Of a DNA stretch of 64,000 bases, positions 8,262 to 17,782 are shown in pieces (the first letter of the stretch is position 1; each line of letters begins with the position of its first letter). Source of the DNA: JAHEAO01 sp942492375 (GTDB lineage Bacteria > Pseudomonadota > Alphaproteobacteria > Rhodobacterales > Rhodobacteraceae). The notes under the pieces were generated by a model, which saw nothing but the letters and a program-made list of their open reading frames with translations, searched no databases and had not been told where the DNA came from. Both the position numbers and the translations under genes were made by a program. Location of the stretch: the NCBI GenBank assembly GCA_942492375.1, contig CALOEL010000002.1, forward strand, positions 62,001 to 126,000, written 5' to 3'.

Positions 8262-8726
8262 CTAGACGTGCGCAAAGCCGGTCCAGATCGCGTCGATCTC
8301 GGTCTCCGACAGCCCGGCCGCCGCGGCGATCATCGCGGTCATCGGATCGAGGCGATAGGCCATCTGGAAGGCCGCGAAGGTGACGCGGGCATCGGTCTGC
8401 CCGGGCTCGGGCAAGGTGGCGAAGAGTGGTTCGAGGGCGTCCGGGACCACGCCGGTCGCGGCGGCGGCCACCGCCTCCGGGGCCGTGATCAGGCCCAGCC
8501 GGTGCAGTGCGATGAACACCTGACGGCGGCTCAGCGGCGCCAGGCCGGCGCGGATTTCCTCGGGCGTCGGCTCGGGCTCAACCGGCGGCGTGAAGGGCAC
8601 AATGTCGGCCCGGCCTGCATTCACCTCCCAGAGCGGATGTCCGGGTTCGGCGATGACGATATGGCCGGTGGTATCATCGGCAAGGGCGAGGATGGTCTTT
8701 TCTGCATTGCGCCAGGCAGCCTGCAT
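8262..8726 (-). CDS. Phage tail-fibre-associated protein, function unknown
   Basis: 154 residues immediately downstream of the fibre gene (3-bp gap). It has a mixed N-terminal domain (IVIAEPGHPLWEV), a proline-rich linker (PFTPPVEPEPTPEEI) and a helical C-terminus (LSRRQVFIALHRLGLI...). That plan, with an LSRRQF-like helix after a Pro-rich linker, is common in prophage proteins encoded after tail fibres, some of which are fibre-assembly chaperones. The function is inferred from position only. Confidence 0.6.
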   Translation of the reverse strand: MQAAWRNAEKTILALADDTTGHIVIAEPGHPLWEVNAGRADIVPFTPPVEPEPTPEEIRAGLAPLSRRQVFIALHRLGLITAPEAVAAAATGVVPDALEPLFATLPEPGQTDARVTFAAFQMAYRLDPMTAMIAAAAGLSETEIDAIWTGFAHV

Positions 8727-8729
8727 GGG

Positions 8730-9602
8730 TCAGATCCCGATAAGTGAGCGTTGATCGGCGAGATAGCGGACATCGCGGATGACAGATTGGCTGGTGAGGG
8801 CTTCGCCGCCGCCGCTGGTGCGACCCGTTGCGCCGAGCCGCAGACAGAGCGTCTGCCCGGCGACAAGCGTCACATCGAGGCTTCGGGCGGTCCAGCTGGT
8901 GTTGCCGGTCGACCATTCCTGCAAGACCACCCCGTCCCGCAGCACCGCCGCCTTTTGGGTATTGGCCGAGTCGCCGAGAAGACGTTGATCGAACGACACC
9001 CGCAGGGCGCAATCCCGGGTGGCGGTCAGGGCGGTCTCACCCAGGAGGGTTTCGTAGACGGTGCCGCTGCCGGACTTCGACAGGCTGATGGGATCATTCC
9101 CGCCCCCTGAGCAATGCTTCAGTACGACCGTATTGGCGGCAACCGTTGTCGCCATGTCCCCGGCGAGGAGGTCAGATGCGGCCGCAACCAGCGCCGCGAT
9201 CGCCTCCCCCACCCGCAAAGGCGTCATCATCGTGGCATTGTCGGTGCCTGCCTGCGCCTGTGCCTGGCTGGCAAGGCCCGCCATGGCCCCCGCGCCAAGT
9301 CCGAGGGCGGTGCGCTGTGCCGCAACAGTTGCAGCCGCAACCAGCGCGCGCCCCGCCTCGCTGCTGCCGGCCAGTTCGAATCCGCCCGCCGCCAGTACGC
9401 CGAGCGCGATCCAGCCGGTATCGAGCGCATTGCGAACTTTGAGGACCGGGCTCGCCCCCGCGGCATCGACCCAGATCTGCCCGGCCGTGGTGGTTGTGGG
9501 GGCCGCAGCACCATAGGCACAGCTTTGCAGCACGGCGAGGATCAGGTTCAGCTCGGCGCGGAACTGCGCGCCGGACTGGTTGGCAAGATTGTAATCGACC
9601 AT
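8730..9602 (-). CDS. Phage tail fibre / distal tail protein
   Basis: 290 residues. The N-terminus (MVDYNLANQSGAQFRAELN) is typical of rhodobacterial prophage fibre proteins. A low-complexity Ala/Gly/Thr centre (about 75-165) and a beta-rich C-terminal domain (LRVSFDQRLLG, LDVTLVAGQTLCLRLGATG) follow, the latter probably receptor-binding. Its ATG overlaps the end of the J-like gene, so the two are coupled. Receptor specificity cannot be read from the sequence. Confidence 0.65.
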   Translation of the reverse strand: MVDYNLANQSGAQFRAELNLILAVLQSCAYGAAAPTTTTAGQIWVDAAGASPVLKVRNALDTGWIALGVLAAGGFELAGSSEAGRALVAAATVAAQRTALGLGAGAMAGLASQAQAQAGTDNATMMTPLRVGEAIAALVAAASDLLAGDMATTVAANTVVLKHCSGGGNDPISLSKSGSGTVYETLLGETALTATRDCALRVSFDQRLLGDSANTQKAAVLRDGVVLQEWSTGNTSWTARSLDVTLVAGQTLCLRLGATGRTSGGGEALTSQSVIRDVRYLADQRSLIGI

Positions 9603-12142
9603 CAGAGAACCTCTTCTGCATGGATGCGCAGCTTCGAGACAAGAACGTTGTAATCAGGGCTGGCCGAGAGCAGCCGGGCGCGCAGTTCCACGGCGCGGAC
9701 CTCGTCTTCGGAACTGTCGAGCCGCGACCAGGGCGACCAATGGGGCGTGCCCGCCGGATCGTCATCGGTGCTGCGCGCCTCGACGATGACATCGATTTCG
9801 GCGCCGTCGGTGTCATCGACATCCAGCCAGCTGTCGATGGCTTGGGTCTGATCATCGATCAGGCCGCCAAGGTTCAGCGCCGCGACATCGATCTCGGAGC
9901 GCAGGCGCAGCCGCCGCAGGGCGCCAAAATCCATCCCGGCGGGGAAGGTGAACACCCCTTCGGCCGCGATATCGATGAGCTTCAGCGCCGCGCCATCGAT
10001 CTCGACATTGGCCTTGTCCCCGATCCAGCCCGGCTCCGCGACAAGGCTCACGACTGGTGCAAAGGGCAGCACCTGCGCGCCCTTGGTCAGCACGCTGGCC
10101 ACCGGGCCGAAATTGCCCGAATTGTCGCGCGCGCGCACCAGATAGGTGCCGGGTTTCAGCGGCACGAGGGCCACCGCATCGGAGCCGGCGACCTCGTCCA
10201 TGCTGGTCGAGGTGGCCCAGGTCGCGGTCAGGGCGGCGGAATGCCGGATCACGATGCGGCCGCCGATCCGGACATCGAGATCGGTCGAGGGGGACCATTT
10301 CAGGATCGCAAGGCCGCCGGCGGTCTGGATCGTCAGGCTGTCCAGAGCGGCGGGCGGGGCGGTCAGCCCGAGAATCTCGATCAGCGCGCTGACATAGGTC
10401 GACGAGACCCCGATCACCGAGAGGGATTTGACCGTCACCTCCCAGCGCCCGGGCTTCACATCGCGGATTTCCCAGAAGAGCTGGTCGGTCCGCCCCAGCG
10501 TGATCCAGTCGTCCCCCGTTGCGCTGCCGCCCGCATCCTCGACCCGTCGCGCCCGGATCTGATATTCGCGCACGAAATCCGACGGCGCCTCCGTCCAGCT
10601 GGCTCGGATCAGCGTCCGCACGCCGGTGCCGCTGCGGGTCTCATACATCTCCTCGGCCAGATGCGGGGTGCCGGGGGCGGGCACATCGGCCGGACCCGGC
10701 AGACTGGTGCGCGGGGCGGCGGCATAGATCGTCTCTTCCGAGGCCGACCAATCGTAGACCAGGGGCGAGGTCTCGCGCAGTACCAGCTCGGGCAACAGCA
10801 GCGCCCCGTCGCCCGAGGCGGTCAGGTCGAGGCTGACCCCCTGCACCTCGAAGGGTTTGGCGGCAAAGCCCCAGCGGGCATAGGAGAGCATCACCGTCTC
10901 GCCCACCCCGGCGCGCCAGGCGGCGAGCTTGCCGGCAAACTTCACCGTCATCTGGCGCCGGGCGCGTTCCAGCTCGATCTTCGCCAGACGCTGCGCCATC
11001 GCGGCCGAGATGGTGAAGGGCAGCGAGAGGTCGCGCCATTTGCGCTCGCCGCCGTCCTCCGTGAGATAGATCTCGCTGGCATAGGCCGGGAAGTCATCGG
11101 GCTGCCAGTCGTTCTCCGGGCTGACAAACTGGCCGCGCACGCCGTTGAAACTCGCCGACTGGCTGACCCGGGTCGCCAGCACCAGACCGCCCGCCCGCAC
11201 ATCATCCGCGCTGAGTGTGACCTCGGGCAGCCGGTAGGCCCCGGCATGGATGCGCCAGCTGCCGCCCTGCACGGCGCAGCGCCCGGCCATGGCGGAGAGC
11301 AGGCCCTCGATGATGGTCTTGGGGCTTTCGGCCAGTGACAGGGTGCCGTTGCAGGCGTAGCGCCGCTCAGAGCCACCGCCGCCCAGCGGTACCATTTCGT
11401 CGCTCATGTTCGCGGCTTCGATCACGCTCTCGGCGTCGACCCCGTCAGCAGCCCCCAGCCCCGCCCCGATGCCGAATGAGGGATGCGCCAGGTAATCGGC
11501 CAGGCACAGCGCCGGGTTCTCAGAGTAGCCTCTGGTCCCGGTGCGCGGATCGAGGATGTCGTCATTGCCCTCCAGATCGACGGTGATGTTGGGGATTCCG
11601 CCCGGAAAGGTATCCGGATCATAGGTCAGCCGCAGATAGAGTGCGGCACAGCCTGCCAGGCGATGTGCTGCGGTCCATTTGCCGGGAACATTGGCGATCA
11701 GGCTTGCGAAGGCGGTCTGATCCTCCGCGCCAAGGCGCTTCTCCACCAAGATCTTGTTCGCCCAGCGGCCCTGGGCATTGCCATCAGCACTCATCGCCAT
11801 CTTGCCGTCGAACCAGATCGCGCCGATCGATCTGACCCGGTGCGCGGCCAGCACGATCACCAGATGCAGATACTGGTCCTTGGCGCCCGAGGCATGCAGA
11901 AACACGATCACGCCGCCCTTGCGCGCCCGACCGTATACCATGTCGCGCGGCACCACCGGTTCGCGCACCGTCACCGTGCGGGCCTGCAGCGTGGTCTTCG
12001 GCTTCGGCATCAAGGCCTGGCTGGCGTAGGAGAGCAGAAGCGTGCCGCCCAGCCGCACCAGGGCAGCACCAATGCCGCCCGCGGCTAGCACACCGGAGAT
12101 CGCCCCGGCGACAGCCGTGACGGCGGTGACGATGAAAGGCAT
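9602..12142 (-). CDS. Phage tail tip / host-specificity protein (lambda gpJ-like)
   Basis: 846 residues. A Gly/Ala-rich hydrophobic N-terminus (about 1-45) is followed by the gpJ-like core with TVTVREPVVPRDMVYGRARKGG and CLADYLAHPSFGIG. Fibronectin-III-like repeats occupy residues ~500-700, and a C-terminal domain follows. In lambda-type siphophages this protein forms the tail tip that touches the receptor. It should directly follow the NlpC-like tail gene at 16177, but 4 kb of unrelated genes (12.7-15.8 kb) lie between them. The frame is intact. Confidence 0.82.
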   Translation of the reverse strand: MPFIVTAVTAVAGAISGVLAAGGIGAALVRLGGTLLLSYASQALMPKPKTTLQARTVTVREPVVPRDMVYGRARKGGVIVFLHASGAKDQYLHLVIVLAAHRVRSIGAIWFDGKMAMSADGNAQGRWANKILVEKRLGAEDQTAFASLIANVPGKWTAAHRLAGCAALYLRLTYDPDTFPGGIPNITVDLEGNDDILDPRTGTRGYSENPALCLADYLAHPSFGIGAGLGAADGVDAESVIEAANMSDEMVPLGGGGSERRYACNGTLSLAESPKTIIEGLLSAMAGRCAVQGGSWRIHAGAYRLPEVTLSADDVRAGGLVLATRVSQSASFNGVRGQFVSPENDWQPDDFPAYASEIYLTEDGGERKWRDLSLPFTISAAMAQRLAKIELERARRQMTVKFAGKLAAWRAGVGETVMLSYARWGFAAKPFEVQGVSLDLTASGDGALLLPELVLRETSPLVYDWSASEETIYAAAPRTSLPGPADVPAPGTPHLAEEMYETRSGTGVRTLIRASWTEAPSDFVREYQIRARRVEDAGGSATGDDWITLGRTDQLFWEIRDVKPGRWEVTVKSLSVIGVSSTYVSALIEILGLTAPPAALDSLTIQTAGGLAILKWSPSTDLDVRIGGRIVIRHSAALTATWATSTSMDEVAGSDAVALVPLKPGTYLVRARDNSGNFGPVASVLTKGAQVLPFAPVVSLVAEPGWIGDKANVEIDGAALKLIDIAAEGVFTFPAGMDFGALRRLRLRSEIDVAALNLGGLIDDQTQAIDSWLDVDDTDGAEIDVIVEARSTDDDPAGTPHWSPWSRLDSSEDEVRAVELRARLLSASPDYNVLVSKLRIHAEEVL

Positions 12143-12703
12143 GAGGGTCCAGCTCTTTGCAGTAAATGGTGCAGACTGAGATCGAACGACGCAGCGATCA
12201 CCGCGCTCCCTGGCTTTTGGTAGCCACGGGCTCTCGAAAAATCATGGGTAGCTTAGTTTGGGATCAGATCATCGCAGCAAGCCGTCAAGGTCGGCAATGC
12301 GGACGAAGCGCCCTGATGCTGCCGCAGCAAGAATTCTCCTGCACACACCTATCACCCTCGCTGTTGCATCATCGATTTTGCGGCGGCGCGGCGTAACCTC
12401 CGGGAAGCCGCCATTCCCGACCAGGAAAATGCCGAAGATCCATTCCGGGCATTCGCTGCGCCGTCGATGAACGGGGAAGATGCGGGACAAAACGCCAATT
12501 CGCTGCACAAGCCCCAACGACAGCTATCTGAGCATTGTGTCTGCCGAGAAAAGCAGAAACGGTGCAAGCTGACTGTCGCCGCGTTTTTCTTCGGCTTCAG
12601 GTTTCCCTATCCTTTCGGACAGTCGCAGCGTCATACAGGCTATGTTTTACCTGCGGTTCTTCAATATCGCTAAAAGTGGTCTCTGAGTCCGAAACCACCG
12701 ACT
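12143..12703. other. Non-coding stretch between the J-like gene and the DUF2182 gene
   Basis: 561 bp with no convincing gene on either strand. Short open frames here lack coding character. It is the left junction of the cargo block inserted in the tail module. No inverted repeats or transposase remnants were noticed. Confidence 0.5.
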
Positions 12704-13489
12704 TCACATGCTGATCCAGATTCCCAAGCCAACCATGACAGCACCAACCAGTTTTGACAAAACCGCACTGCCCGGAACCATCTTTTCGACCAAAACGTAG
12801 ATCGTGATCGCGATAATCCATGCGGTGTTCATGACGCCAACGACGAATAATAGTCCCATCAGTGCCCAACAGCAGCCGACGCAGAACAGGCCGTGCCGCC
12901 AGCCCATGCCCAAGGCCCCCCATGTGCCTTCGTGCCATTGGGTCATTAGAAAACTCATCGGTGTGCGACATTGTTGCAGGCAAGACCGTTTCAAGGGGCT
13001 GAACTGGTAGAGACCGGCGATGACAAGCGTCCCGCTGGCCAGCGGGAGCGTCATCTTCATCATCATCGGCGACATGAAGGCCAAACTGGTCAGTCCTGCC
13101 TGCAATACCGCCGCGACCAGGGTGAAGCCTGCCCAGGCAATGACGTATCCGCCGGAAAATGCGGCCACCGGCCACCAGCTTGCACCGCGAGTGCGATCTG
13201 ATGCCTGCATGCGCGTATAGGCCATGATCATCGGCGCCGCCGTTGGTAACATCATTGCCGCCATCATGATCGCCCACATCAGGAAAAGCCCGAAAAGGAT
13301 CTCCGGCGTGAATGCTCTGGGGTACATCATCATCGCCGACATACCCGGGATTGTCGACATGTCAGAGATCATCAACCCCAGATAAATCCAACTGCCCAAA
13401 GCCACAGCAACAGGGGCACCCAACAGCATGGCCAGCCGCGCGGGGGTCAGCATTGCCCCCGCGCCACGCAGTGAACCGACGCGCTGCAT
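12704..13489 (-). CDS. DUF2182-family integral membrane protein
   Basis: 261 residues from ATG 13489, whose first base overlaps the stop of the DUF1326 gene (TGATG), so the two are co-translated. About seven hydrophobic segments contain Met-rich helices (MISDMSTIPGMSAMMMYPRA, FLMWAIMMAAMMLPTAAPMI) and a conserved region with Cys residues (PLKRSCLQQCRTPMSF, GLFCVGCCWALM). DUF2182 proteins are predicted metal-binding membrane proteins that commonly sit next to DUF1326 genes; their biochemical role is not established. Met- and Cys-rich helices suggest copper or another soft metal (inference). Confidence 0.82.
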   Translation of the reverse strand: MQRVGSLRGAGAMLTPARLAMLLGAPVAVALGSWIYLGLMISDMSTIPGMSAMMMYPRAFTPEILFGLFLMWAIMMAAMMLPTAAPMIMAYTRMQASDRTRGASWWPVAAFSGGYVIAWAGFTLVAAVLQAGLTSLAFMSPMMMKMTLPLASGTLVIAGLYQFSPLKRSCLQQCRTPMSFLMTQWHEGTWGALGMGWRHGLFCVGCCWALMGLLFVVGVMNTAWIIAITIYVLVEKMVPGSAVLSKLVGAVMVGLGIWISM

Positions 13490-14091
13490 CACTGTTCGCT
13501 CTGATAGGCGAACGGCGAAAACACCGCAGTCTTTTCGGACAGGTTCCACGACATTCCGTGATCGGAAAACACCATCTTGCTGGATTTCGCGGCCGTCGCG
13601 GCGAACCCTGGCGCAATGCACAGGGGATGCCCTTCGATCTTCACCTGCCCGCTACCCTGGCCCGCAATTGGTGCGATTTCAACATCCGCAATGTCAGGGA
13701 TCGTCAGCGCGTGTTTTCCATCTTTCACAGTAAATTGGATCGGCACCGACCGCACACCGACAATGGCCCCGATATGCGTCGCCAGGCGCGCCGGATGGCC
13801 ACCGCCCTGACCGCCGAATATTTTCATCAGGCTGGCATTCTGGTCTTCATTGGCACGGTCGTCGACATAGACGGCAACATTCCACGGCGTCGTTGCCATA
13901 TGGCCCGGAGAATGCACCGCAAGCGCCATGTTCAGCCCAGAGAGCGATACGCCTTCGTCTTTGCCGTCTTCGATGTGCCAGCCGACCAACGCGGTACATT
14001 CCCCGTCTGTCGGCGGGCTGAGAAACAGGCAGGGACAGGCGACATCGCAATTGCAGCTTTCGAAATAGGTTCCCTTGAGCGACCATGTCAT
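13489..14091 (-). CDS. DUF1326-family protein
   Basis: 200 residues starting MTWSLKGTYFESCNCDVACP at ATG 14091; this conserved start is preferred over the longer open frame to 14166. The CNC...CPC cysteine cluster near residues 13-21 and an H-G-Q-G-G-G-HP stretch further on fit a metal- or redox-active cytoplasmic protein. DUF1326 is usually paired with DUF2182, as here. The pair is transcribed away from the winged-helix/TPR regulator at 14220, which is the likely controller. Confidence 0.82.
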   Translation of the reverse strand: MTWSLKGTYFESCNCDVACPCLFLSPPTDGECTALVGWHIEDGKDEGVSLSGLNMALAVHSPGHMATTPWNVAVYVDDRANEDQNASLMKIFGGQGGGHPARLATHIGAIVGVRSVPIQFTVKDGKHALTIPDIADVEIAPIAGQGSGQVKIEGHPLCIAPGFAATAAKSSKMVFSDHGMSWNLSEKTAVFSPFAYQSEQ

Positions 14092-14219
14092 CGGGGCATT
14101 CCTTCTTTGATTGCAGGACTTGCACCAACGTAGATCACCCATGACTTTGTTGCTTGAAGGGGGCATTGGGATTACGCTGAGGTTTCATCGTTTTTTGATC
14201 AGGGAAAGATTGGCCATCA

Positions 14220-15827
14220 ATGAACTACCGGTTCGGCGCCTTCGATCTTGATCCTGATATGTTCGAATTGCGCTGCGATGGCGAACCCGTTGCCATTGAA
14301 CCCCAAGCCTTCAACATCCTTTTGCATTTGATCCGGAGCAGTGACCGGATCGTCTCTCGGGACGATCTGATTTCTGCCGTTTGGGACGGGCGTGCGATCT
14401 CGGACACGACATTGAGCAGCCAGATTTTCGCGCTAAGGCGCGCATTGGGAGACTCTGGTGAAACGCAGAACGTGATCCGGACTGTTCCACGGCGTGGCTT
14501 CAGGTTTGTAGCGGAGGTTACCAGTGATGCCGATCAGCCGACACATGCCAACCGGGACGCAGAAAGTACGGCACCCAAGGCAGCCGACAGGATGCCTGTC
14601 GCGGCGATACTCGCAGGGGAACATGCGGATCAGATCAGGGAAAACAAACGCGCAACGTCCTTGCCCACTCTGGTCGTCTTGCCTTTCAAAATCGCAAGCG
14701 AAGGTCTGGACGAGCATTTCTGCGATGGGCTGACCGAAGACGTCATCTCCAATCTGACTCATTTCAGGGAACTGCGAGTCATCGCCAGCAGTACGTCATT
14801 TCATTTCAAGGATCGCAACATTCCCTTGACCGAAATCGCGGAAAATCTGGGGGTGGACTACATCGTTGACGGTAGCATACGGCGCGAAGGCAAGCGATTG
14901 CGGGTTGCGGTTCAACTGATAGAGGCGGCTTCGGGCATGTCTCTCTGGGCGGATCGTTATGATCGGCAACTAGAGGATATTTTCGCAGTTCAGGATGCGA
15001 TGACCCATATGATCGTCGCCTCGCTTGGGGTCAAAATCCAGAACACTTCGCTGTCGCTCGCCCTGCGCAAAAGCCCCTCCGAACTTGATGCCTACGATCA
15101 CCTGCTGCGCGCACGGCGCTACACCGCCACCCTGAACGAAGATATGCATGCCGAGGCCCGGACCCTGCTGGAACAGGCGATTGCGCTCGACCCCAATTAT
15201 GCCGAGGCCTACGCGCTTTTGGCTAACGTGTATCTGGCCGAACACAGGTTCGAGGCGAACCCGCGAGCGAACCCGATCGAAAGGGCTTTGAGCATGGCCC
15301 TGAAAGCGACCGAACTGGACCCACAAAGTGCATATGCCCATTGCTGGCTTTCAATCGTGCATTTTTTCCGAAAGGATTTTGGGAAGTTCGAAGCGGAAAT
15401 GCAGCGCGCGCTCGACCTAAATCCAAACGACCCCGAAATTCTCGCTGAAGCAGGGCACTACTTTTCTTTCATGGGAGAATTTGCCCGAGGACACGAACTG
15501 TCCAGTCGCGCGCAGAAACTCAATCCGTTGCATCCCGGCTGGTATCATTTCAGCCCCGCGCTTCGGCATTACCATCAGCGCAGATACGAAGACATGCTGC
15601 TGGACGTGCAGCGCATCAGCATGCCGGATTTTTACTGGGCCCAACTTCTGAAGGCCGCAGCACTTGGGCAGATTGGACGTGAAGAAGCCGCCGCTTCTCT
15701 CGCGATGATGAATTCGGTGAAAAGCGGCGTCTCCGCCGAATATGAAATGCGAAAATGGAATGTTCCGGTGGCAGACTTCGCACACATAATGGAGGGCCTG
15801 CGCAAGGCTGGGTACAATGAAAAGTGA
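14220..15827 (+). CDS. Winged-helix (OmpR/CadC-type) regulator with TolB-like and TPR domains
   Basis: 535 residues. Residues 1-100 form a trans_reg_C winged helix (FNILLHLIRSSDRIVSRDDL, VIRTVPRRGFRFVAEV). Residues ~145-265 match the adenylate-cyclase-associated TolB-like domain (LVVLPFKIASEGLDEHFCDG, VDYIVDGSIRREGKRLRVAV). Residues ~290-500 are tetratricopeptide repeats (LDPNYAEAYALLANVYLAEH). No membrane segment is seen, so it is cytoplasmic. It is divergent from the DUF1326/DUF2182 pair across ~130 bp and is most simply their regulator. It is host-type cargo inside the phage tail module. Confidence 0.87.
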   Translation: MNYRFGAFDLDPDMFELRCDGEPVAIEPQAFNILLHLIRSSDRIVSRDDLISAVWDGRAISDTTLSSQIFALRRALGDSGETQNVIRTVPRRGFRFVAEVTSDADQPTHANRDAESTAPKAADRMPVAAILAGEHADQIRENKRATSLPTLVVLPFKIASEGLDEHFCDGLTEDVISNLTHFRELRVIASSTSFHFKDRNIPLTEIAENLGVDYIVDGSIRREGKRLRVAVQLIEAASGMSLWADRYDRQLEDIFAVQDAMTHMIVASLGVKIQNTSLSLALRKSPSELDAYDHLLRARRYTATLNEDMHAEARTLLEQAIALDPNYAEAYALLANVYLAEHRFEANPRANPIERALSMALKATELDPQSAYAHCWLSIVHFFRKDFGKFEAEMQRALDLNPNDPEILAEAGHYFSFMGEFARGHELSSRAQKLNPLHPGWYHFSPALRHYHQRRYEDMLLDVQRISMPDFYWAQLLKAAALGQIGREEAAASLAMMNSVKSGVSAEYEMRKWNVPVADFAHIMEGLRKAGYNEK

Positions 15828-16176
15828 AGTGGTGGTGCGATTGCTGGACGAAGGCAATGACCCGGCGCCTTATGTGCTCAGTTCCCAACCGTCGTCCGCT
15901 TCCCCGCTTCGCTGACATCCGCGCGGCAGACTCGCTTAAGACCGAACTAACAGCAGCTATTCCAAGCTGCTTCGCAGTATCTGCCGGGTTTCTGAATGAC
16001 CGAAATGCTCCGTCTTAGCCTGCAAAAATAGCAGCTTTACACTGATCGCAACCGTTCTGACCTAGCGCGGCATAGGCCAGATTGGGCTCGAAGCGGCCCT
16101 TTGTCGACACCAACGGAACTCTGCCGGGACTGCAACATATACCGCTTGAGGCTGGCATGCGGGTCGGGCTTTCTTT
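15828..16176. other. Non-coding stretch at the right junction of the tail-module cargo
   Basis: 349 bp between the TPR regulator and the stop of the NlpC-like tail gene. No gene, tRNA or IS end was recognised. The join between host-type and phage-type sequence must lie here. Confidence 0.5.
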
Positions 16177-16611
16177 CTATATTCGCCAGGCGAGGCTGCA
16201 GGACGCCAGTGGAACGCGGACCAGCCCCTCCGGCGCGATCCCGGCCGCCCGCGCGCCGAGGCAGACCCCGAAGCCAAGGCCGGTATCGGCGAGAACGAGA
16301 TCACCGCGTTGCGCGAGATGGACCGAGGGCAGCGGATCGCCCAGCAAACCGCGGCCGGCAGCTTCAAGGGATTGCCAGCCGAGCCGCCGCATCACCCGTG
16401 TCGCCCCGCGCGCCGTTCGGTAGCGTCCGCGCCAGAGCCCGGCCACATCCTCGCCGCCAGTCAGATCACGGCGCAGATCGAAAGCCCAGATCGCGCAGTC
16501 GTGCTGGCCCCATCGGAAGGCCCGCCCGCGTGCGGCCTCGATGGCCTCGGCGAGGCGGCGTTCCCAGCCGGCACGGCGGAGCTGCGCGCCCGCCCCGTCC
16601 GACAGCATCAT
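16177..16611 (-). CDS. Phage tail peptidase-like protein (NlpC/P60-like, DUF6950 type)
   Basis: 144 residues. RWGQHDCAIWAFDLRRDLTG (Cys39 as candidate nucleophile) and RGDLVLADTGLGFGVCLG resemble the degenerate NlpC/P60 proteins encoded just before the tail-tip gene in rhodobacterial siphophages, the counterpart of lambda gpK. They help the tail cross the cell wall or assemble. The start overlaps the upstream tail gene by 4 bp. The expected next gene (J) is displaced 4 kb away. Confidence 0.72.
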   Translation of the reverse strand: MMLSDGAGAQLRRAGWERRLAEAIEAARGRAFRWGQHDCAIWAFDLRRDLTGGEDVAGLWRGRYRTARGATRVMRRLGWQSLEAAGRGLLGDPLPSVHLAQRGDLVLADTGLGFGVCLGARAAGIAPEGLVRVPLASCSLAWRI

Positions 16612-17168
16612 CCCCGCCCCCAGGTGATCTCGCGATCCTGAATCGCCGTGACATATTCGAACCCGAGATCGCCGGGATGCAGGCTTTGCTGGCTTTCATG
16701 GGTGTAGCGCCAGCTGCGCGCGGTGTTCAGATCGATCAGCCGCGACTCGTAGCTGAGAGTGATCCGGCAGCTCTCGGCATCGTCGGTGATCTCTGGCACA
16801 TCCAGCCGCCCTGCGAAGGCCAGCACCGGATCGGCAATGATCTGGCCCTCCCCGGTCAGAAGTCCGAGCCAGACCCGGCCCGGCAGTCCCTGGCGCGCTT
16901 CTGTTATGGCCAGCTGCACCAGATCGGGCGGGATGCCGGACAGCGAGACCGAAGTGCCGCCTGCGACAATCTCTGAGGTCTCCTCGATCGCCCCGAGGCC
17001 CAGAAGCCCGCCCGCGCCCGACCAGGATTGCCCGGCCCAGCCGATTTCGCCCAGACCTGACCAGAGCCGCACCGGGCCGGAGGCAAACATGCCCTCGAAG
17101 AAAATCACCGGGCGCAGGTCCCGGTCGGCCAGCGCTGCAGCAAAGTCGGGCGTCAGGTCGCGGCTCAT
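16608..17168 (-). CDS. Phage minor tail protein (DUF2163/gpL-like)
   Basis: 186 residues, beta-rich, with LRPVIFFEGMFASGPVRLWS and a C-terminal SCRITLSYESRLIDLNTARS that fit distal tail/baseplate-hub proteins of rhodobacterial phages and gene transfer agents. It overlaps both neighbours by 4 bp, within a tightly packed tail-tip operon. Assigned by position and resemblance. Confidence 0.7.
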   Translation of the reverse strand: MSRDLTPDFAAALADRDLRPVIFFEGMFASGPVRLWSGLGEIGWAGQSWSGAGGLLGLGAIEETSEIVAGGTSVSLSGIPPDLVQLAITEARQGLPGRVWLGLLTGEGQIIADPVLAFAGRLDVPEITDDAESCRITLSYESRLIDLNTARSWRYTHESQQSLHPGDLGFEYVTAIQDREITWGRG

Positions 17169-17767
17169 AGCGCCTCCCTGGCGGTGAGGGTGAACAGGAA
17201 GGTGTCGGCCCGGCCGATACGGGCGGGAACCGGCGCGGTCAGGCGCAGAAGAACGGCCGGAGCAGCAATCTCCAGCGCTTCGCCATCGGTGGGGGAGGTC
17301 CGCAGCCGCGGCACGACGGCGAGCGTCGCAAGCCCGGCCTCATCACTCACCACATCCGCGGTGATCTGATGCAGCCGGGTCTGGGCATCTGCGCCGATCG
17401 AGAAGAAGTCTCCGGCCAGCATCGGCGTGGAAAACGGCGGCCATCCGCCCGTGATCAGCACAGACCCGGTCTGGAACCCGCCCGCGACATGAGGTGCGAA
17501 CACCGATCCAGGCTGGCGGATCGTCGGATCTCGAAACAGGAACCGTTCGCGCGGCCCTCCAAGGGCTGCCAGAAACGCCGACAGACGGCGGCCGTCGCGC
17601 CCGGTCAAGCGCGCCATCTCGACCCCGTATTCCCACCATTCGCCGCCCCAGTCCTGCACCTGCTCGGTGCCGGTGAAGGGCGAGGCCGCGACAGCGGTGG
17701 CGCTGACCAGGCGACGCTCGAGCGATTGCACGAGGGTGAGGGGCAGTTCGGCGATCATCTCGGGCAT
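17165..17767 (-). CDS. Phage distal tail protein
   Basis: 200 residues, with WWEYGVEMARLTGRDGRRLSAF and RFLFRDPTIRQP resembling distal-tail proteins that follow the tape measure gene in rhodobacterial phages (lambda gpM/L position). It starts 15 bp after the tape measure stop. The family label is uncertain (DUF2460-like is possible). Confidence 0.68.
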   Translation of the reverse strand: MPEMIAELPLTLVQSLERRLVSATAVAASPFTGTEQVQDWGGEWWEYGVEMARLTGRDGRRLSAFLAALGGPRERFLFRDPTIRQPGSVFAPHVAGGFQTGSVLITGGWPPFSTPMLAGDFFSIGADAQTRLHQITADVVSDEAGLATLAVVPRLRTSPTDGEALEIAAPAVLLRLTAPVPARIGRADTFLFTLTAREAL

Positions 17768-17782
17768 GGCAGGGGCTTTCCG

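Noticed and set aside
9494..11338. Rightward 614-codon frame over the J-like gene
   Set aside because: Antisense shadow, rich in Gly/Arg/His/Asp; the leftward J-like frame carries the recognisable domains.
12143..16176. Transposon carrying the DUF1326/DUF2182 genes
   Set aside because: No transposase, terminal inverted repeats or target duplication could be seen at either junction.
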